Shown here: in pieces, positions 1 to 11,100 of the stretch
Position numbering within the stretch: the stretch's first letter is position 1
Layout of the letters: every line of letters begins with the position of its first letter
Assembly: GCF_019649055.1 (NCBI RefSeq)
Contig: NW_026570297.1
Coordinates: 610,033-674,032, forward strand
Direction: 5' to 3'
DNA: 64,000 bases
Source of the DNA: Paramacrobiotus metropolitanus
Lineage: Eukaryota; Tardigrada; Eutardigrada; Parachela; Macrobiotidae
Program-made: the position numbers and the translations under genes
The notes under the pieces: model-generated
Database searches by the model: none
The model's input: only the letters and a program-made list of their open reading frames with translations
What the model was told of the DNA's origin: nothing

Positions 1-303
1 TCGCCTACCCTCCTGCAAAGAAAGTACTACATTATCAGCTGCACAATTAAGTGTACAATTATTTGTTAGCGAGTCGGCATGCTTAGCAGTCAGCAGCGAG
101 TTAGCAGCTAGCTAGTTGGTCCTCGTGATTTATTCATTTTGCATAACTTTTTCTGCTCATTTCTACCATCGATCAATGAGAAAACACTATTTCGAGAGCG
201 GCATCTCTTCTGTTTTGACCATTGCAGGAATTTTAAATCTCGTCTTATAACGTACATACAGCAACTTCCAGATTTTTTTGTCTTTGCCTTAATTATCAGG
301 ATA
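1..303. other. Upstream region of F-box family copy 1
   Basis: No gene is seen. The stretch is rich in GTTAGCAGC-like direct repeats around positions 85-115. The ACTTCCGGT element found upstream of copies 2-4 is not present here. An in-frame ATG occurs at 139, but the family start is the later ATG at 304. Confidence 0.5.
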
Positions 304-2308
304 ATGTTTAAAAACGATATTGGGCGTTATGGTGTCGTGGACGTGATGGGCGACAGCGGATTCGTTCGTCATGGAGTCATTGTGGACCTAGTGGAGGATG
401 GAGGGGATTTGGTTGTCGACTTCGACCATCCTAACCATCATGCTGACCGCATCCCCACTAGCAGTTCCTTAGCGCCTGCGAGACCAAGATACAGACTAGA
501 CAAAGCACAAATTGACATTGTAATCCTTATTCAATTAAGCCGAGACCAGCCGTGGTGCTGGTATCCTGGAAAGATTGTAGTCCCAGTCTCTGATTGCGAT
601 AAATTCGGTACTCACAACCATGCTCTGGTGGAAATTCACATCAATGGGAACCGTGTGCGGGAATTTGTTAATTGCAATGATGTTGAAGCTGCTCGTGGCT
701 GGATTCCTTTGGCTGATGAACAAGGTCCTTATTTTCGCAAGCATCTTACGAATTTTGCTTACGAGCCAGCTTCACTGGAAGAAATTCATCAGCCAGAATT
801 TCGAGATATTTGGAATCGTGTGACGAAATCTGCCCTAGTTCGTGCCGATTTGGTGGATGGTGGGCTGAGGGTTGTTTATATTTCGCTGGCGGAGCAACCT
901 ATGGAGGCGGCAGAAGGCGTACGTTCCCTATTTGTAGTGCATACAGCATACTGTGAATTTGCTAGCTTTCTATTTTTGTAATTTGGGTATGGGCAAATGC
1001 TTTTATTAATTAATCAATCTATAGAATTTTTAATCAGTCAGCCTTACTGGTTAAAAAAGTTGATGGTACATGTATTTGTATGTACTGAAGCTAACAAAAC
1101 AGTACCATCAGTTCTCAAATCGCGACTTTTATAAAGGGTTAAATTCACTAATACTGTGAACAACTACAGCAGAAGCATAATGAAGAACAACTCCAGTTAT
1201 TCTTGAACAATTATGATGCTAAACTGCTAGAGTAGTAGATGTACATTGTGCAAATACTGCAATGGTGCTACATGTGAGCAATGAGCATTACTAGGATCGG
1301 CTAGGTAGAAGTGTTCTGATAGTTCACACTTAATACTGTTTCCTGCTTCAGCTCCCGACGCTCGCTCGAATAGAGCGGGAACTGATGAACTATCGTAAAA
1401 AACGAGAAAAACGCGAGAAGAAGCTGGGTAACGTGAGTACAAAGCGGACCGATAGTGATCGTGATATTGGAGTTACGAAGCCAGGAACTGAAGCAAAACG
1501 AATTAAAACGGACGCATCGAAAAGCCGGGCGTTACCGGATACCTGTTCTGTTGTGGCTTTGAAGAGCAGCGCTACCATAAACTTGACAAAGCAACCGGTA
1601 AGACCCATCTAAAATCACCGCGTGTTTAACTTCGTACTGGACGAATTTTTATTTCTACTAAAGGCGATAGCTCGAGGATACGGGAAAAGGGGTATGCCCT
1701 GGTCCCATGTGCCTCCAGAACTTGTCTTCGAGACATTATCCTATCTGCCAATGAACAAGCGAATGCGATTGCGCCGGGTGTGTTGCACCTGGGCCACCAT
1801 ACTTCCAACTGCTTTTGCACATTTCTTCATCGAAGTGGATCCTGACGCATCCTGCCCGCTGGCCAGATTAGCCATGACACTGCATAAGACCGTGCGGGCG
1901 AGCACGAAAGTGTTGCTCATCACGCCTCCTGCAAAACTCCGACGGAACGGTGAATATTCTTTGAACATCGTACGCACTTTAGCGGAAATGCTCGCTGGCA
2001 TGCGGATCCGCGTGCCAGTTATTATTCTGGCACACGTACCCGCCGATTATTGGGATCTGCTGTTGACCATCGCCAGGAGCGCGTTTGATCCGCTGCCTTG
2101 GCGCACGGTCTGCCAGAAGCTGTTGCTGATAGAGGTCAAGGTGGCCACATTGTTGTGGGAAAAGTCCACGGAAGCTTCCAGACAAGAGGTGCTCGATAAA
2201 CTGCAAGCTTTCCATCAGTTGACGGAAATTCGTTGGTTGTGGCCGTATAACGCTTTTCTGCACGTGGTCAAAAGTTCGATGTACACAACTCCAATCGCAC
2301 TCCAATAG
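304..2308 (+). CDS. FMRP-N-terminal-module / F-box fusion protein, copy 1
   Basis: Three exons in phase 0: 304-918, 1352-1597 and 1664-2308, giving about 501 residues. Exon 1 starts at the family ATG (MFKNDIGRYGVVDV). It holds a first Agenet/Tudor-like unit (YGVVDV through DLVVDFDHPNHHADRIP), a second unit marked by PWCWYPGKIVV, and a KH0-like helix/strand region (residues ~155-205). Exon 2 is Lys/Arg rich (NYRKKREKREKK) and probably nuclear targeting. Exon 3 has an F-box (VPPELVFETLSYLP...RRVCCTWATIL) and a C-terminal region I cannot assign. FMRP Agenet pairs bind methyl-lysine peptides and partner proteins, and F-box proteins bring substrates to SCF ubiquitin ligases. A combined role as a substrate receptor is inference. 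This copy diverges from copies 2-4 in the second Agenet unit and in exon 2. Confidence 0.75.
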
Positions 2309-3791
2309 GATTTTGCATTTACCGCGACATAAATTTTCTATCCAAATGCGCCAGTGTACATGTACACTGTTCCACTTTTGGCTTTCTACTTTTGTTTGCG
2401 CACAGGTTTTGTATAGAAGACCAATGTCGGTTTGACTCTCCTAGTCTTACTTTAAAGTAGATTGATCGTAATGTATCTGTACAACACGACTTCCAGGCTA
2501 ATACGGGATTTATACTGTACCTACCTATGCAGCAGAAAAGTTCTGTAGGTGGCCTTATATATTCTACGAGTAGGGCTTTACAAATGTACGAGTACAGGTT
2601 AACAGTGATGCCCGCGTATATTTCTGTCTGTTCTTACTATCTTCTTACTGTTTTTTTTCGCTCTCTTTTAAACTTTGTTGTACATATATATAGCCTGCGT
2701 AGGCGGTCCCAGTTTCTTTGATTTTGATTTTGTCTTCTGTTTTTTGCCAGTGGTCAGACGACTCAGATATGTTTCGTAAAAAAAACATTTTCGTGGCCAC
2801 AGCTGCCGTATAAAGTATGGTATAACGGTGCGCTCCTGCAGTTAACGCCCAGTTTGTGGTGGATCTGAAGGCTACAGGATTATTTTCTATCTGAGTAGTG
2901 GGTATGTCCGGTTGCGTACCACGGGTCACCCGTGCCAGGTTATGTACGGCGGCAAGTATATCGACACGTAACGATAACTTAATTGAAATTTTTAATCTGA
3001 TCGCATCGTACTGCAGCAAAGCTAACAATAATTATTAGTAATTTGCATGTTTCGACTGCCAGGTGCTGTTGACCGTACCAATAGGTCCTCATCATTAGTC
3101 GTACGTGTAGGACAGCAAGGCATACGTACGGACTGTGGACCGATACGGTAATTCATTTCTGGGTGGGTATAGACTGTAGACACGGGTAAGAACAAACGTC
3201 GCCGGCCTATTTAACCAATACTTTCCATGCATCAATCTGAATTCCCCTTCCAAGCCATCTACAAGTCATTACAGCAACAACTAAGTATCATTTTCCTTCG
3301 AGTTGTATGGAAAAAACGTTTTGTTGAAAACCGAAATTCATCATGATAACAGCGACTAGCGTATCGTGCACCCAGCCAACTTCCGCGCTGTATCTGTAGT
3401 ATCAACTATCAACCAATCTGCAAGTTTCAATACTTCAAAAAATTTATCCTAGAAGTATGCAGTATGCACTACCCCGAGTAGCATACCCATAGTGAAATTT
3501 GCATTTTGCAAGAGAATCACAACGATCAACGATGTCATTCAATGCGGTTGTTAAAGAACGCCGAAGTCCGCACGTCTGCGTTAATTACTGCATAAGTAAT
3601 ATAAATTCGTATGTACGAGCACTTCCGGTACTGCGACACCCGCGTAGAGGTGGTTTACTTTAGCTGCGCAAGCAAAGAATGAAATACTCGTCCTATCGCC
3701 TTTCGTTCTGGTTTTGCCTTTTGATATTCAAGTCATCTGTATAAATACAATTTGATGGCGTCGTTTGTTTTACACCCATCAAACTCTGAAT
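2309..3791. other. Intergenic spacer with diverged duplicated 5' DNA
   Basis: No gene is seen. From about 3190 onward the DNA resembles 6840-7100 and the region upstream of copy 3 (shared phrases such as GTGCACCCA...CAACT and TATGGA-AAA). This indicates that gene units were duplicated together with their upstream sequence. Confidence 0.5.
3621..3655 (+). promoter_or_regulatory. Conserved ACTTCCGGT upstream element, copy 2
   Basis: ACTTCCGGT followed by CTGCGACACCCGCGTAGAGG lies about 170 bases before the start of copy 2. Nearly the same block precedes copies 3 and 4. ACTTCCGG is the core bound by ETS-family factors, so that identity is inference from the motif. Confidence 0.45.
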
Positions 3792-5788
3792 ATGTTTAAA
3801 AAAGACGTTTGGCGTTACGGTGTCGTGGACGTCCGGGACAACAATGGAATAATTATTAGTCATGGCATGGTAATTGATTTAGTTGACGACGGTGGCGATT
3901 TGATTGTGGACTTCGGGTACACTGGCCATCATGCTGATCGCATCCCACTGAGCCGTTGCGTCGCATTTACCAATGACGACTACTTTCGTGCTGGTGTCAG
4001 TGTGCAGCTTTTAAATCAACAAAGTCCCGATCGGCCGTGGTGTTGGTATCCTGCTAAAGCCCTCGCCCGGGTGACCGATCGCGGAGCGCATAAGTACAGT
4101 TACGTCCTGGTGGAGATGGACGTCAATGGACAGCGCACTCTGGCGTTTGTGAATTACGATCGCATCCGAGTGCCAAGGGAAATGTGTTCCCTGGCGGAGA
4201 AGGTGCTGATAAGCATTGAACGAGGACAGTTCTACGATAAGTTTCCCATCAGACAATTGTGTTTTCTTAAGCGGCGCGTCGAGTTAGGGTGGTTTCCCGA
4301 CGTGTTAGCCATGGCGGGGAAACGGGGATTTCGAGAAATGTGGAATCATTTAACACGCACCATCTTTGCCCATATCGAAGTGCAGGCGCACGAGATAACT
4401 TTGCATTATATTTGTGCGTCGAAGCGCAATCGTATCATGGACGCAGCGAAATGTGTAAGGGTTTGTTTGCTGTTAATCTGTGGCATATTTGGCGCATATA
4501 TGCATACAGCCACAGGTGGTTGGTTATAGGTGGGCGACCACTGGGCGCATTTAAATAGCTTGTCATCGCCAATTCCCAAAGGCCGTTACCAGAAAACATA
4601 AACACATACCATGATACTTATAACTTATGCAGTTGTTTTAAGAAAAAATAAGCAGTTTTTTTTACAGAAAGAGCATCTGGGTCGCATAAATTCCTTAGTG
4701 GATTCACACCACAGGAAACGAGAGATTCTAATTGAAGGATACTACAAAATCCCAAAGCGACGTAAACAGCAGAAACTGAGTGTGAGTGGTGATTCTCTCC
4801 GTGTCAAACGCCGCCGTCAGAGCGCGCAATCCCTCAAATGCAAGGTATAAATGCGCATTTTTTGTTGCAAACTTGCAGTCGGATGTAGGTATAGGCATGA
4901 TAATCTTAGTTTTTAATTTTTCTTATTTGATGGGTTGATATCGCGATCCACATGCAAGATCGCGATTACACGTAAATCTTTATGACTTGTGAGTGCAATG
5001 AGATGCTACGAGTGTACTTTTAAGGCGTCGTCAAGCGCACCTTTATAAGTCTCCAAATCCAGTACCGCCGTTTACCAAGAGGTACTAGAGCTCGCTCGGT
5101 TAAAATGTTGTAATAAACAACCACCCGCAGGCCGAAGGTATTGCTTACGTATTTTAATCTCTGCGTTTAGGGACTCGGCTCTGAGTCTATCCTCCTGTCT
5201 TATCTGCCGTTGGAAGTTTTAACGGAAACCTTGTCGTATCTCACTGTGGAAAGAAAAGCGATGTACCGACGCGTCTGTCGAGACTGGGATGCACTTATCG
5301 TTCATTCGCGATCTGCTCTGATTCAGCTGGATCCGTTGTCGAAGCACCTTCAAACCACACTGGCATGGATGCTATATGGAACAGCAATGACTTGGTCAAA
5401 TTCCATCCGATCACTGATATTTGCCGCTATCCATCCGGATCGCTGTTTTTTTGCCAGCCGTTATGTTATCCCCATCGTAAAGCAAATGTTGGCAGCGTTG
5501 CGGATGAAAGCGCAGATTGTTCTCCTAGCACATATTAAGGATGCTGATTATAGCGAATTTCTTCCACCGTACCAATCGGAAACTCCACCGCCGTGGTCCG
5601 CGATCTGTCGAAAGTTGCTCCTGGCGCATGTGGTGCTGGCCATTCCGCTGGACTACACCGAAGAAAATGTGGCTGCGGTTTTTCAAAGGTGTGGTAACAT
5701 GGATGGATCCTGGTTGAAGACGAAGGATGAATGGAGCTGCGATACATTGCGGATTAACCGAAGCACCATTTGTTCGACCAAGGAGTAG
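3792..5788 (+). CDS. FMRP-N-terminal-module / F-box fusion protein, copy 2
   Basis: Exons 3792-4454, 4668-4844 and 5171-5788, all phase 0, encode about 485 residues. Residues 1-60 form an Agenet-like unit (WRYGVVDVRDNNG...DLIVDFGYTGHHADRIP). Residues ~75-130 form a second one (DRPWCWYPAKALARV ... YVLVEMDVNGQ). Residues ~165-221 resemble FMRP KH0 (a helix FREMWNHLTRTIFAHIEV, then a strand, then KRNRIMDAAK). Exon 2 carries basic clusters (KIPKRRKQQK, VKRRR) typical of a nuclear signal. Exon 3 starts with the F-box LPLEVLTETLSYLTVERKAM then RRVCRDWDALI. The splice sites are clean (TGT|GTAAGG, ACAG|AAA, AAG|GTATAA, TTTAG|GGA). All three exons are open, so the gene looks functional. A role in SCF ubiquitination is inferred from the F-box only. 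Confidence 0.8.
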
Positions 5789-6713
5789 CGGAGCATGTGC
5801 GAGCCAGTGAGGGTATACAGACAATTTGAGACAATGACGTCCTGTACTATGACGTTCTTCGTATGGTAACGCTTGACCACTGTATAGAATGCCTGAGAAT
5901 GGACATTCAAGTTTCAAGTATTGCTACCAGTATGTTGAAAAACGAAGTCATGCACTCCAAAGGATTTTGCAAAACAACGTATTAGTAACTCAGCAATACG
6001 TTTTGTGGAATTGATTGTGGAAACTGGAATCGCCGCACCCACTTGTTACCTGCCACAGAAGGCAATTAGTTTATTAGCTCCCAGAAAGTCAATATGCTGC
6101 AGCATCTTGTGCAGTGTGCGTTATCAATGCAAAACAGTGTGCGTTATCACCTGTAAAACATACACATGTCAGGAATATATCATATCGGTGATCCGGTGGA
6201 CGCTGACACCATTTCTGGAGTGAAAAATAAAGACGAACCAATGACCGACGTTAATTTTTTATGCACCACGTGTTCCGTGCAGTACTACATTTACGAAAAA
6301 TGAAATTATTAACTTGTAAATTACTGTTACATACTTACATGTGATGATGTGCAGTACTTCGGCCACACTCAGAAGAATGTCCGATGCTTCTCTGTCAAAA
6401 TAAAATCAAAACGAATATAAATAGGGCATTTTAGTTACGCATCCGTGCTGCAACGTGACGGGGATGCCCAGTGTCCAGCTGATGCATTTCCGGGCGTGCT
6501 GCCACCGCCTGGGAGAGCGGTGCAACGGTTTTGTACGGTACTGCCAGCTCAGATTTGTCGTGTTTCAAAAATCATTAACTAAGAAAATTTTTTAGCCGCA
6601 TTTACCTTTTCGGTTATTTTGCCCTGTCGTTGTTTAGATTGCAGTTTTGTAACTTCTACCTGTTTTGTTACATGTTTCTTTTCTACTGGTAGTAAATCTT
6701 ATGCGTCATTTTG

Positions 6714-6777
6714 TGTTTAATAAAAGACGTTTGGCGATACGGCGTGAAAGATGAAGATGATGCGGGTACAATCTGGT
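6714..6777 (+). pseudogene. Relic first exon of the FMRP-module/F-box family
   Basis: After a TTTAATAAAAGACG start region the sequence reads KDVWRYGVKDEDDAGTIW and then stops. This matches the opening KDVWRYGVVDV of the intact copies. The family ATG is lost, the second half of the first Agenet unit is absent, and no basic or F-box exon follows before copy 3. It is a dead remnant of a seventh unit. Confidence 0.65.
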
Positions 6778-8049
6778 AAACCCTACTGTAACAGGCTAAC
6801 ACGACACTTACTTCGTCTGTGTACCTCTGCAAATCAAATTTTCAGTTCCCGTGCCGAACCATCTATGAGTCTTCTACAACATCTATTCCCATATCACCAG
6901 CTTTGAATTTTATGGAGAAAATCCTTTTTCAAAAACCTAATGTTACTTAATTATTACCAGTGGCGCCGCTGAGTGCACCCAACTCCCGTATTTACTCGTG
7001 GATACATTTACAGCATCAACCTTATAATTACTCGTATCAACTTTATAATTACTTGTAGCAGCTTGTACTCGTATTTATGCAGATGCTCAGATACAGTACA
7101 AAATTACAACGATAACAACGTTTTCAATTGCGGTGACTTCTGAACTCCAAAGTCCAGACGGCAGACGCCGAGTTTAATGCCGCTGAAACGCGTCTGCTTA
7201 AGGTTACCCCTATTTTGGCACTGTAATTAATGACCGGCCCGGCTTACCATTTGCATGCCTGCGTATATGCAAGCGATTAGATTTGGACATGCAGTCAAAT
7301 GAATGGAGACTGGAGAGCACCTGTTTGCGATTTGTATCTTTTGTTTTACTGGGTCATAAAACCGTAGCAAAATTGATGCAAACTCTGAAGACAAAAGACT
7401 TTGATCACACATGAGTGTAGCTGGGCAGCGCACAATCGGTTGTCTAGTTGGTCTTTCGGGCTATTCCTACGTGGTGTGTGTGGTGAACTGAGACTGCCAA
7501 CATCTTCAAATGAGATTTATCCCTGCATGAACTTTCGAATCCTACAGCTAAAAATGCGGTTAATAGGCTTTGAAAATTAACTAGTCACTAACGGAATAGA
7601 GTAGGATTTTGAAATTTTGACAGTGGATGTATGGATATCGTAAAAGTCTAATTGCGAGGGCGATTTTGAGAAAAGTTGGTTTTGCTCGAGTTATTGTCGA
7701 ATCAAGCAACCAACGAAGTGTTTTTTGCAAGTTGCAACTTTAAAATGGACTTTTTCCAAAAAAGCTCTCGCAAGGTGCTGGAGAATCGCGTTTTATATTT
7801 TACAGGCCGGTAACAAAAAATCTCAGTTCAATCTAGTCAGACTAGTTAATTTTTAAGCGGAATTACCAAATCTTGAATTTTAAAGTTTACTATTGAACCT
7901 ATGATACTGGTTACAGGGGTTGAATTTTTCATGATTTTAACTAAGAAACACTTTAGAATGGTCAAGACTGAGTTTCGAGTCGATATCGCAGGATCTCCAC
8001 ATTCGCGAACGGTAAAAGCCAAAATAGGGGTAACCTTAAATAGGCTCGT

Positions 8050-8084
8050 ACTTCCGGTTCTGCGACGCCCGCGTAGAGGTCGCA
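8050..8084 (+). promoter_or_regulatory. Conserved ACTTCCGGT upstream element, copy 3
   Basis: ACTTCCGGTTCTGCGACGCC then CGCGTAGAGG lies about 148 bases before the copy 3 start. It differs from the copy 2 block at only a few positions, while much of the flanking spacer has drifted. Confidence 0.45.
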
Positions 8085-8197
8085 TTTGGCTAAACCGCTA
8101 ACGATGTATCGCGTTCGTTTTGGTTGTGCTTTGCAGCTGATTTACATAAATAAAATCTGATTGCAGTTGTATTACGAAATCCCATCAATCTCCGAAT

Positions 8198-11100
8198 ATG
8201 TTTAAGAAGGACGTCTGGCGTTACGGCGTCGTGGACGTCCAGGACGATAATGGGCTGACTCACCATGGCATGGTAACTGACCTGGTTGAAGACGGTGGAG
8301 ATTTGATTGTGGATTTCGGATACACTGGCCACCGTACTGACCGTATCCCACTGAGCCGTTGTGTCGCATTCACCACTAACGACAATCATCGTGTTGGTGT
8401 TGGCGTGCAGTTTTTAGATCAGCGAAGTCCAAATCAATCGTGGTGTTGGTATCCTGCCAAGCTCCTGGTCCGGGTGAACGATATGTACTCCCACGCCCTG
8501 GTCGAAGTGGATGTCGATGGACAGCCCATGCTGGTGTTCGTGGGCTATGACAGAATCCGTGTGACAGAAGAAGTGCATTCCCTGACACAGAAAGCGGCGT
8601 TAGGCGCAGGCACACCACGTACGCGGTTCTATGACACCTTCCCTATTAGACATCTGTATTTTCACAAACGGCGCGTCGAGTTGGGCTGGTATCCTGACGT
8701 ACTGGCAGTGGCGGGCAGGAGCGGGTTTCGGGAAATGTGGAACCGCTTAACACACACCATGTTCGTTTGCATGGAAGTGCAGCCGCATACGCGTGAGATA
8801 TTCTTGCTTTATATTTCCGCATTGAAACGCAAACGTGCTCTGGACGCAGAGAAATGTGTAAGGGCGAATTTATATCAGAGTTTTTGGGACAGCGTCCGTT
8901 ATTGAACCTGGTTTTGGTCTATGCTACATGTAATTTGGGCAGCTTTTAGTGCCACCGAGAGCTAGTAAGATTGTCTTATGGAACTATTTATCATTTTATC
9001 TATAGATAGAAGTATATTTAGTAAAAGGCTTCGAGGCTACGTTGATGCAGTACAATCCTGTCAACGAAAAAAACGGCAAATTCGTGATTACTAATTGCAC
9101 GTGTCGTTTTGACTTTCTAACGTTCATTCCAAATATGCCCGTTTTGCCCATAATTCATGTGTTTAGGAACTGTAGAAATAAGTAGTTGTTTTGTAGAAAG
9201 AGCGCCTGCGCTGCGTAAAAACTTCCTTGGATTATTGTGACAGGAAACGAGAGATTCGAATTGAAGCAAGCCACAAAAACGAAAGGCGACCTAAGAGACC
9301 GAAACTGTCGACCGCCGACGCCGGAAATGATTCTGTACGTGTTAAGCGCCGCCGCCATAAAGCGCATTCTCTCAAGGTAAGGACGAATAATCAAAATTTT
9401 AATTTTTAAGGTGCAGTCAGGCTATGGGCTACTAGAAAATCGGTGTCGTAAAACTGTTACCCGACAATACAGTATTCGTACTGTAATGTCTGATAAGCGC
9501 TTCTGGTTTTTTATGCTTATAATATAGAGTATAATAATTACTAGCAACGACCGCGGCGCGTAGCGCCGCGGTATCCACCGAAGGTTGCGGTGCCGCCTAT
9601 ACTCTTGTATGGTTACTTACTGTCGCGTGGTAACGTTGCGCTGCTAACTTTCGCGTGCTTGCGTTATATCTCTTAGTCTCCCTTGGTTACGCTACGCCGC
9701 ACACTCTCTTGTGGTTACGTTAAGCCGCTCAATCCCTTGCGACTACTTTGCGCTGCTAACTCTCTTGTGGTTACGCTACGCCGCTCAATTCCTTGTGGTT
9801 ACTTTGCGCCGGTTGCTCTCGTGTGGTTACGTTACACTGCTCACTCTCTAACGGTTACTTTGCGCCGCTGGCTTTCTTATGGCTACGTTACGCCGTTCAA
9901 AATCTTGTGGTTACGTTACGCCGCTCACTTTCTTGGAGTTACTTTGCGCCGGTAGCTTTTGTGTGGTTACGCTACGCTGCTCACTCTCTAACGGTTACTT
10001 TGCGCCGCTGGCTTTCTTATGGCTACGTTACGCCGTTCAAAATCTTGTGGTTACATTACGCCGCTCAATTTCTTGTGGTTACTTTGCGCCGGTTGCTCCC
10101 TTGTGGTTACGTTACGTCACTTATTCTCCTGTGCTCACGTTACGCCGCTTACACTCTTGTGGTTACTTTGCGCCGCTTGAGCTCTTGTGGTTACGTTATG
10201 GCCCTCACTCCCCTGTGGTTCTGTTACGCCGCTGAATTTCTTGTGGTTACTTTGTGCCGGTTTCTTCCGTGTGGTTACGTTCCGCCACTTATTCTCCTGT
10301 GCTCACGTTACGCCCGCACTTTCTTGTGGTTACGCGACGCTGCTCATCCACTTGTGGTTACGTTACGCCGCTCCTCTTGTGGTTACAGTATGCCGCAAAC
10401 TTTCTCGTGGTTACTTTGCGCCGGTCACTCTCTTGTAGTAACGTTACGCTGCTCTATTTCTTGTGATTACTTTGCGCCGGTAACTTTCGTGTGGTTATGC
10501 TACGTCACTTGTTCTCCTGTGCTCCCGTTACGCCGCGCACACTCTTGTGGTTACGTAACGCTGCTCATTCTCATGTGGGTACTTTGCCCCGCTTACTTTG
10601 TTGTGGTTACGTTATGCCGCTCACTTTCTTGTGGTCACGTTACGCTGCTCAATTTTTTGTGGTTACTTTGCGCCGGTTACTCTCGTCTGGTTACGTTACG
10701 TCACTTACTTTCCTGTGCTTACGTTACGCCGCTTACTCTCGTGTAGTTGCTTCCTAAGCCGCTTGTTTAATTTATTTGAATTTTTTTGTTAATTTAATTT
10801 TAATTTGTTTAGGTTAGTTATTTTATTTAACTTATTTATTTTATTTATGTAATTTTAATTATTTTTATTAATTGCTATAGATCTAGTTAACTGAATTCAG
10901 TTGATAAGAAATTAATTACTTTTATTTTTCTATTTATTAAATTATTGATCAGTTAGTTATTTAATTAAGATATTTCGTTTTAATTTATTGTATTTAGTTT
11001 ATTTAGTGGGAAATTAATGAAATAATTTAGTTTAATTCAGTAAGATGTTCAGTAAGTTAGATTCTTTAGTAAGCTTAGTAAGTCCGTATAGTAGGTTTAA

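Larger units (their letters stand above)
5789..8197. other. Intergenic spacer between copies 2 and 3
   Basis: It holds a relic family exon (6714-6777, listed separately) followed by DNA resembling the copy 2 upstream region (6840-7100). This suggests that a whole unit once stood here. No other gene is supported. The short ORFs at 7227-7433 and 7846-8101 have no recognisable content. Confidence 0.5.

Noticed and set aside
9683-10792. Long overlapping ORFs (up to 317 codons) in all plus frames
   Set aside because: They follow the 28-base repeat; a stop-free unit whose length is not a multiple of 3 keeps every frame open. No splice or domain evidence.
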